41,237 bases of DNA from Pseudomonadota bacterium (GTDB taxonomy: Bacteria; Pseudomonadota; Gammaproteobacteria; Steroidobacterales; Steroidobacteraceae), in NCBI GenBank assembly GCA_021797465.1, contig JAJZZR010000501.1, positions 1 to 41,237 on the forward strand. The letters are read 5' to 3'. Numbering within the stretch: the stretch's first letter is position 1; every line of letters starts with the position of its first letter. A program made the translations under genes and the position numbers. Positions 37,371 to 41,237 of this stretch are shown here, one piece after another. Below the pieces are notes generated by a model that was not told where the DNA came from, searched no databases, and worked only from the letters and a program-made list of their open reading frames with translations.

Positions 37371-37756
37371 CCACCGACGAACGCATCGCGGCCCTCGAAG
37401 CGCGGCTGGCTGCTGCTACCGCCGTGGTTGCTTTACTTGTCGCCGTGCCATTGCAGGTGGCAGCGGCTCACACGCCGCTGGCGCAGCAGTTGAAACAGGA
37501 GGCTATGCTGGATGTCGCCTATAACGATTGTGTATCGGCTGCGGCAAACTTTGGGAGGGGCATTTTAAGCGTGCACCGCGCTGATTGGCCGAATGGCTAC
37601 CGAGACTGCGCAATCATCATGCGCCGGGAATACCGAATCGGGCATGAGAAAGACATCAAATCGTGGGAGCACTGGTACGCAAAGCACGCCGCACAGCGCG
37701 TGCAGATTAGGCAGGCGGCGGCAATGCTGCGCGGCTTGCATGGAGTGAAGCAATGA
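37367..37756 (+). CDS. Membrane-anchored protein (129 aa)
   Basis: 129 residues. DERIAALEARLAAATAVVAL then LVAVPLQVAAAH is a short coiled helix running into one hydrophobic span, followed by a probable exported domain with two Cys (YNDCVSAAANF and YRDCAIIMRREY) and helical tail. The start overlaps the previous stop (ATGA). It may be exported or inner-membrane with a periplasmic domain, possibly the spanin of this lysis region. Unproven. Confidence 0.55.
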   Translation: MTTDERIAALEARLAAATAVVALLVAVPLQVAAAHTPLAQQLKQEAMLDVAYNDCVSAAANFGRGILSVHRADWPNGYRDCAIIMRREYRIGHEKDIKSWEHWYAKHAAQRVQIRQAAAMLRGLHGVKQ

Positions 37757-38253
37757 CCACTACCCTACCCGTCGGCCTCACCGTCGGCTACGTCTACGCC
37801 ACGGCCTGGACCTCGCGCCTGATCGAGTATTACGAGGCCGGCCAGGGTCCGTCGCACGCGACGACGCTGGTTGCGCCAGGGTATGTGATCGATGCTCGGC
37901 TCTCCGGCGGAGTGGCCCGCAGGCCCGTCTCATACCTCGCAGGGAGCCGCGTAGACTGGTACCGGCTACCAGCGCCCGAGGCTGCCGTGCGCGGCACCAT
38001 CGACTTCCTGCGAGCTCAGAGAGGCCAGCGCTACGCCACCATGGATATCTTAGCGTTCGCGGTTCCGCCGGCGTTCCGCAAGAGCGTCCCCGCGCCGCAT
38101 CCCTGGATGTGCTCGTGGCTCCAGCTCGCAGCCGAGGTCGCAGGCGGCGCAATGCCGAAGCTACCCATACAGCTCCGGCGGGCCACCCCGCTCGATGCGC
38201 TGCTGTGCAACTGCGCGGCGGGCGCAATCAAGATTTCAGGCCCTGAATTTTAG
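37753..38253 (+). CDS. Permuted papain-fold hydrolase (NlpC/P60, YiiX-like)
   Basis: 166 residues, ATGA overlap. GPSHATTLVAPGYVIDARLS places His35 in an early strand and WMCSWLQLAAEVAG places Cys120 at the start of a later helix, the order of circularly permuted papain-like folds (YiiX/LRAT type). Residues between (VDWYRLPAP, GTIDFLRAQRGQRYATMDIL) fit the family 'G-x-x-Y-D' region. In phages these may hydrolyse peptide or amide bonds; a cell-wall or tail role is possible. Catalysis is inferred. Confidence 0.7.
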   Translation: MTTTLPVGLTVGYVYATAWTSRLIEYYEAGQGPSHATTLVAPGYVIDARLSGGVARRPVSYLAGSRVDWYRLPAPEAAVRGTIDFLRAQRGQRYATMDILAFAVPPAFRKSVPAPHPWMCSWLQLAAEVAGGAMPKLPIQLRRATPLDALLCNCAAGAIKISGPEF

Positions 38254-38273
38254 CCTTCACATCGGAGACTCAA

Positions 38274-38765
38274 ATGCTCTCAGCAATCAAGCAGCCCGTC
38301 CCGCGAATCCACTACGGCGTGCTGTGCTTCGACGAAAACGGCGATCTCGTGTGGTCGCGCGAGTTTACTAACTTGGTCGTCAATCAGGGACTCGACTACA
38401 TTCTCAATACCGGCGCGGTCACTGGCATCGCCGTCTATATGGGTCTCGTGAGCGGGGCCACGACGCCAACCTTCGCGGCTGCGGATACGCTCGCGTCCCA
38501 CTCTGGCTGGACGGAGTTCACGGACTACACGCAGACCGCATATCCAACAATCACGTGGGGTACGCCGTCGGCCGGCAGTATGTCCGGCTCTGCTGTATCA
38601 TTCAGCATCAACGCTTCCGGCACCGTTGCTGGCGCGTTCACCCTCTCTGATGCGACGCTCCAGAACACCACCGGCAACCTCTACAGCGAAGGCGCGTTCA
38701 GCGGCGGCAACGCAGCCGTGCAGAGCGGCTACACGCTGCAAGTCACGCCAACTCTCTCGGTTTAA
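38274..38765 (+). CDS. Tail-associated beta-rich structural protein (163 aa)
   Basis: 163 residues, CGGAGA ribosome site. YGVLCFDENGDLVWSREFTN then LVVNQGLDYILNTGAVTGIA is the start of a common phage structural protein, followed by YMGLVSGATTPTFAAADTLA and W-x-E-x-T-x-Y like WTEFTDYTQTAYPTITWGTP, and the Gly/Ser-rich AGAFTLSDATLQNTTGNLYS. Such proteins are often near tail fibre genes. Not assigned further. Confidence 0.7.
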   Translation: MLSAIKQPVPRIHYGVLCFDENGDLVWSREFTNLVVNQGLDYILNTGAVTGIAVYMGLVSGATTPTFAAADTLASHSGWTEFTDYTQTAYPTITWGTPSAGSMSGSAVSFSINASGTVAGAFTLSDATLQNTTGNLYSEGAFSGGNAAVQSGYTLQVTPTLSV

Positions 38766-38782
38766 TCACCCAAGGTGCATCA

Positions 38783-39187
38783 ATGAAACAGTTACTGTAT
38801 ATAGCGGCCTTCGTAGGCTGCTTGTTTCTCAGTGGCGTCGCATTCGCTACCACGACAACGCCGACATGCTACGTAGCAAAGTCTGGCGTCGCGCCAGTGG
38901 CGACGATCACTTTTACGCCGCCCACGAAGAACACCGATGGCACAGCTATCACCGGGACTCTGACGTACGAGCTGTTCAGCGGGACATCCTACGACTCGCT
39001 GGCGTTGCTGAAATCGAGTCTCACCGGCTCACCAATCGATATCAACGCCGGACTTGAGGCCGGCACGACGTACTACTTCGACGTGGTAGCAGTGAGTTCG
39101 GCGGGGACGGCCTCAGCGCCGTCGAACGAAGCGTGCATCACGTTCCCGGCTGGAATACCCGACAGCGTCGTCATCACTGTGACCTGA
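38783..39187 (+). CDS. Secreted fibronectin type III-like protein
   Basis: 134 residues, AAGGTG site. The N-terminus MKQLLYIAAFVGCLFLSGVA then FATTTTPTCY is a clear signal peptide with a cleavage site near AFA. The mature part has a Fn3-like pattern: ATITFTPPTKNTDGTAITGT, YELFSGTSYD, then GLEAGTTYYFDVVAVSSAGT and SAPSNEACITFP. The 'L-x-[PA]-G-T-x-Y-Y-F-x-V-x-A-V' run is strongly Fn3. A secreted soluble Fn3 domain is unusual for a phage gene; it may act at the cell surface or during lysis. Confidence 0.8.
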   Translation: MKQLLYIAAFVGCLFLSGVAFATTTTPTCYVAKSGVAPVATITFTPPTKNTDGTAITGTLTYELFSGTSYDSLALLKSSLTGSPIDINAGLEAGTTYYFDVVAVSSAGTASAPSNEACITFPAGIPDSVVITVT

Positions 39188-39194
39188 GTGTGTC

Positions 39195-39461
39195 GTGAGG
39201 CCACTTGTCGAGCGTCGAATCGCGCAAAGGACGTGCGCACACAAAGGCTGCCGTCAGCCTGTGCGCAACGTCCGACGTGCACTCTACTGCGTCAAGCACT
39301 CACCGCGCGCAGTCGAGCATAAGCAGCGTCTAGAGTACCGGCAGCCGCGCAGGCGTCGAAGTGAGATGGCGATCCGCGCGGACCTCGCTGCGCAGTTTCG
39401 CGCCATCGTGGCCAAATGGGACAGAATATTCCGCGCCGACCGGCAGGCGTGCAAAGGCTAA
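39195..39461 (+). CDS. Small Cys/His-rich basic protein (88 aa)
   Basis: 88 residues from GTG 39195. A zinc-binding pattern is visible: CAHKGC near residue 14 and YCVKHS about 15 residues later, embedded in Arg-rich sequence (RAVEHKQRLEYRQPRRRRSE). The C-terminus is helical. It may be a DNA- or RNA-binding accessory. No family known to me. It reads in the same block as the fibre-like genes but lies apart from them in type. Confidence 0.5.
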   Translation: MRPLVERRIAQRTCAHKGCRQPVRNVRRALYCVKHSPRAVEHKQRLEYRQPRRRRSEMAIRADLAAQFRAIVAKWDRIFRADRQACKG

Positions 39462-39464
39462 ACT

Positions 39465-39953
39465 ATGACATCACCCAATTACGCGGCGCTCAAGGCGGCT
39501 ATGGCGACAGGCGGACAGTACGCCGGCATGACCGATGCCGCCGTGCTGAGCGCCGTCAACGCCGCGACGGTGACGCAGGCAGTGGATATCCCCATCTCGG
39601 CCGTCACGCAGGCGCTCGCGCTCGGAGGACTGCTCCCGACAGTGAAGGGATGGGCGAACGCGCCGCCAGCGGTCGCAGGCTCGGTCACGCAGGAGGCGTC
39701 CACTGCTGCGGCGACGTTCGGCTTCATCGTCGGACCGCCGCCGCTGTTCAATTCGCTGCAAATGTCCGTGCCAGCGACGGCCACGGCGATCAGCGGCATG
39801 GTCAGCGCGCTGGTTAGCGCTGGACTTCTGGCGTCTACCATCGCCGATGCACTGCTCGGGCTCGGGGCCGCGACCGTCTCGCAGGCTTCACTGTGGGGAT
39901 TCTCGAACGGCGTCTACGAAAATGACCTGATTGCAGCGAGGGCTCTGTCATGA
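39465..39953 (+). CDS. Ala-rich phage hypothetical protein (162 aa)
   Basis: 162 residues. YAALKAAMATGGQYAGMTDA followed by AVLSAVNAATVTQAVDIPIS then GLLPTVKGWANAPPA match a known phage pattern ('L-x-x-W-x-[NA]-x-x-x-x-P-V-x-x'), and NLSDPRYQ-like helices. The second half has STIADALLGLGAATVSQASL. Helical and possibly a tail or fibre-associated protein. Overlaps the next start (ATGA). Confidence 0.6.
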   Translation: MTSPNYAALKAAMATGGQYAGMTDAAVLSAVNAATVTQAVDIPISAVTQALALGGLLPTVKGWANAPPAVAGSVTQEASTAAATFGFIVGPPPLFNSLQMSVPATATAISGMVSALVSAGLLASTIADALLGLGAATVSQASLWGFSNGVYENDLIAARALS

Positions 39954-40426
39954 GCAATACTCTGATTTGGGACGTTGCACTTGGCACGACCCCTGCGACG
40001 TGGCAAGCCGCGTTCGGGACGGAGATTGACTCGCTCGCGTCCGGCAGCTATGCGCTGAGTTCAATCATCATCGACAACACCACAGGACTGCTGACGGACG
40101 GCTGGATTTCGATGGCGCTGGGGTCTGTGGCGCCGTCGGCTGCTACCGCCAATCTGGAGTTCTTCTTGCAGCAGCTCAATCAGGATGGGTCAACCTACGG
40201 CGATGGCATTGCGAGCGGTACTGTGCTGCCGGTAAGCGGCTACATCGGCTCGATATCGTGGCCGACGAGTTCCACTGCCGCTGCGCAGACTGGTACCTTT
40301 AAGATTGGTATTGAGATCCCGCCAAACAATTTTAAACTAGGCGTTGTGAACAACCTAGGTAGTGCACTCGCCGCCAGCGGCAACACGATTGCGATTGCGC
40401 TCAATAAGCTCAACCTCAACGGGTAA
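39950..40426 (+). CDS. Beta-rich fibre-associated hypothetical protein (158 aa)
   Basis: 158 residues, ATGA overlap. TLIWDVALGTTPATWQAAFG, then YALSSIIIDNTTGLLTDGWI, then a VLPVSGYIGSISWPTSSTAA loop and PPNNFKLGVVNNLGSALAAS near the end. The Ser/Thr/Gly-rich strands suggest a tail or decoration protein. The end of this pattern ('P-x-x-F-K-[LV]-x-[VL]-x-N-x-x-G') occurs in phage tail proteins from memory. Function not assigned. Confidence 0.6.
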   Translation: MSNTLIWDVALGTTPATWQAAFGTEIDSLASGSYALSSIIIDNTTGLLTDGWISMALGSVAPSAATANLEFFLQQLNQDGSTYGDGIASGTVLPVSGYIGSISWPTSSTAAAQTGTFKIGIEIPPNNFKLGVVNNLGSALAASGNTIAIALNKLNLNG

Positions 40427-40429
40427 CCC

Positions 40430-41237
40430 ATGCGCGGGTTTAGACCTTGGACAGTACTGCCGCCTATAGGAACGCCTATCGATTGGGACAATCCTCTAAC
40501 TAATGGATTGTGTAGTTTAGCTGTTTTATATCCAGTTCAACCAATCAAGGATGTTGTAAGTAGGTTTTATGTCGCAACTATAAATAGCTTTCGAGTAATT
40601 AACACACCGTACGGTAATTTCCTAGGAACTGGTGCTTATAGTGAGGTAAGCGGATCGATCCCAATTCCAGGTGGAACTCCTGCTGAAGCAGAATTTAATA
40701 TCGTAGCATTCATCAAGAATGAAAATTCTACGTCTAGCGCAATACTCTTGCAAGGACAGAGCGGCGCTGCTTATGGTGCCATTGGTGTAGGAATTTATTC
40801 CACGTCTCCGGGCGTCCAATCACCATATGCGTCTATAAGTGGAGACTCATCTACTGTTTACACAATAACCGGTACAGGTACTTTCCAGCTCTATCAAAAA
40901 GCACTTATTTCATTGACAACATCTAAGACAGATGGAACTGTATTGTATTTCAATGGTGTCAATCAAGGATCTAATTCAAGTGTAAATTGGCAATACAGCT
41001 CTGATTTCTACTGGTACCCTATCGGGTACAATAGCGCGAGTTACGCTCAGTCTGTTGCGATGGCTGAGTTGTTTCACAGAAGAATTTTGAGCCCCGCTGA
41101 GCGCCAGCAGCTGTTAAACAACCCCTGGCAAATCTTCCACCGCCGCCGCCGCGCCTACAGCCTCATCACCGGCTCGACTATCTCAGCGTCGATATCCGAG
41201 TCGGTTACCTCGGCAGATGCTTATGCGCTCGCCGCTA
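40430..41237 (+). CDS. LamG-like (concanavalin) adhesin, 3' end cut by window edge
   Basis: ATG 40430 opens a frame that is still open at the window end (269 codons). After a short N-terminus (MRGFRPWTVLPPIGTPIDWD) comes a domain of about 200 residues: NPLTNGLCSLAVLYP, FLGTGAYSEVSG, then ALISLTTSKTDGTVLYFNGV and DFYWYPIGYNSASYAQSVAM, then LFHRRILSPAERQQLLNNPW. This is the LamG/concanavalin pattern ('A-x-[FY]-x-R-x-L-S-x-[AE]-E-[RI]...N-P-W-Q-[IL]-F'). DNA in 40490-41060 is distinctly A/T-rich; the ends are GC-rich. It is likely a receptor-binding or glycan-binding tail part. Confidence 0.8.
   Translation, partial: MRGFRPWTVLPPIGTPIDWDNPLTNGLCSLAVLYPVQPIKDVVSRFYVATINSFRVINTPYGNFLGTGAYSEVSGSIPIPGGTPAEAEFNIVAFIKNENSTSSAILLQGQSGAAYGAIGVGIYSTSPGVQSPYASISGDSSTVYTITGTGTFQLYQKALISLTTSKTDGTVLYFNGVNQGSNSSVNWQYSSDFYWYPIGYNSASYAQSVAMAELFHRRILSPAERQQLLNNPWQIFHRRRRAYSLITGSTISASISESVTSADAYALAA

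Overview
The window is most of the genome of a tailed bacteriophage (Caudoviricetes) of contractile-tail (myovirus) type. This rests on a full set of virion genes: terminase, DUF1073-type portal, Mu F-like head protein, DUF2213 protease/scaffold, DUF2184-type capsid, DUF3383 sheath, tube, tape measure, spike, gp25, baseplate J and DUF2612. The DNA is GC-rich and codon use strongly prefers G/C at third positions, which fits a high-GC proteobacterial host (Burkholderia, Xanthomonas or Pseudomonas-like). The exact host cannot be read from the sequence. I see no integrase, no clear repressor and no partition genes. Both ends cut a gene. The left-end gene reads leftward and the right-end gene reads rightward, so they would converge if the molecule is circular or circularly permuted.

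Layout. (1) 1-704, leftward: three small overlapping genes behind a good sigma70-like promoter (TTGACA-17-TAAAGT). (2) 810-7356, rightward early/replication block, almost every gene joined to the next by ATGA/GTGA/TAATG overlaps: small HTH protein, Gp37/Gp68 (DUF5131) protein, small membrane protein, SF2 helicase, short cytosine-MTase-like protein, VRR-NUC nuclease, HTH protein, tiny ORFs, and a Prim-Pol/SF3-helicase replication protein. (3) 7340-7500: candidate replication origin with an 18-bp perfect inverted repeat, a one-mismatch DnaA box and an AT-rich stretch. (4) 7641-9724: accessory small genes, including a tandem paralogue pair. (5) 9739-11667: a coding region invaded by structured repeats around an IS110-C-terminal-like protein. 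(6) 11735-18141: packaging, portal and prohead. (7) 18153-25570: capsid, connector, sheath and tube. (8) 25567-33478: tail chaperone pair with a -1 frameshift, tape measure and baseplate. (9) 33481-41237: receptor-binding proteins, lysis genes, an initiator-like tRNA, a papain-like peptidase, a secreted Fn3 protein and further fibre-like genes.

The most unusual structure is in 10284-11477. Six units, four before and two after the transposase-like core, each fold as a long outer stem enclosing two short hairpins. The outer-stem sequences differ completely between units yet each is self-complementary. Each small hairpin has a conserved GGCCA...TGCC frame around an 8-nt core that is mostly variable. 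The units occur in more than one reading frame of the host ORF, so the selection appears to act on nucleic acid rather than protein. Second in interest is a tRNA with anticodon CAT that carries several initiator-tRNA features, including an unpaired 1-72 position.

Working model (inference): divergent promoters at 742-802 set early transcription. The Prim-Pol/helicase protein starts replication next to its own gene. Late functions are read from a promoter just before the small terminase gene. Several transcription units start with -10-like hexamers only 7-8 nt before the start codon and without Shine-Dalgarno sequences, suggesting leaderless mRNAs.
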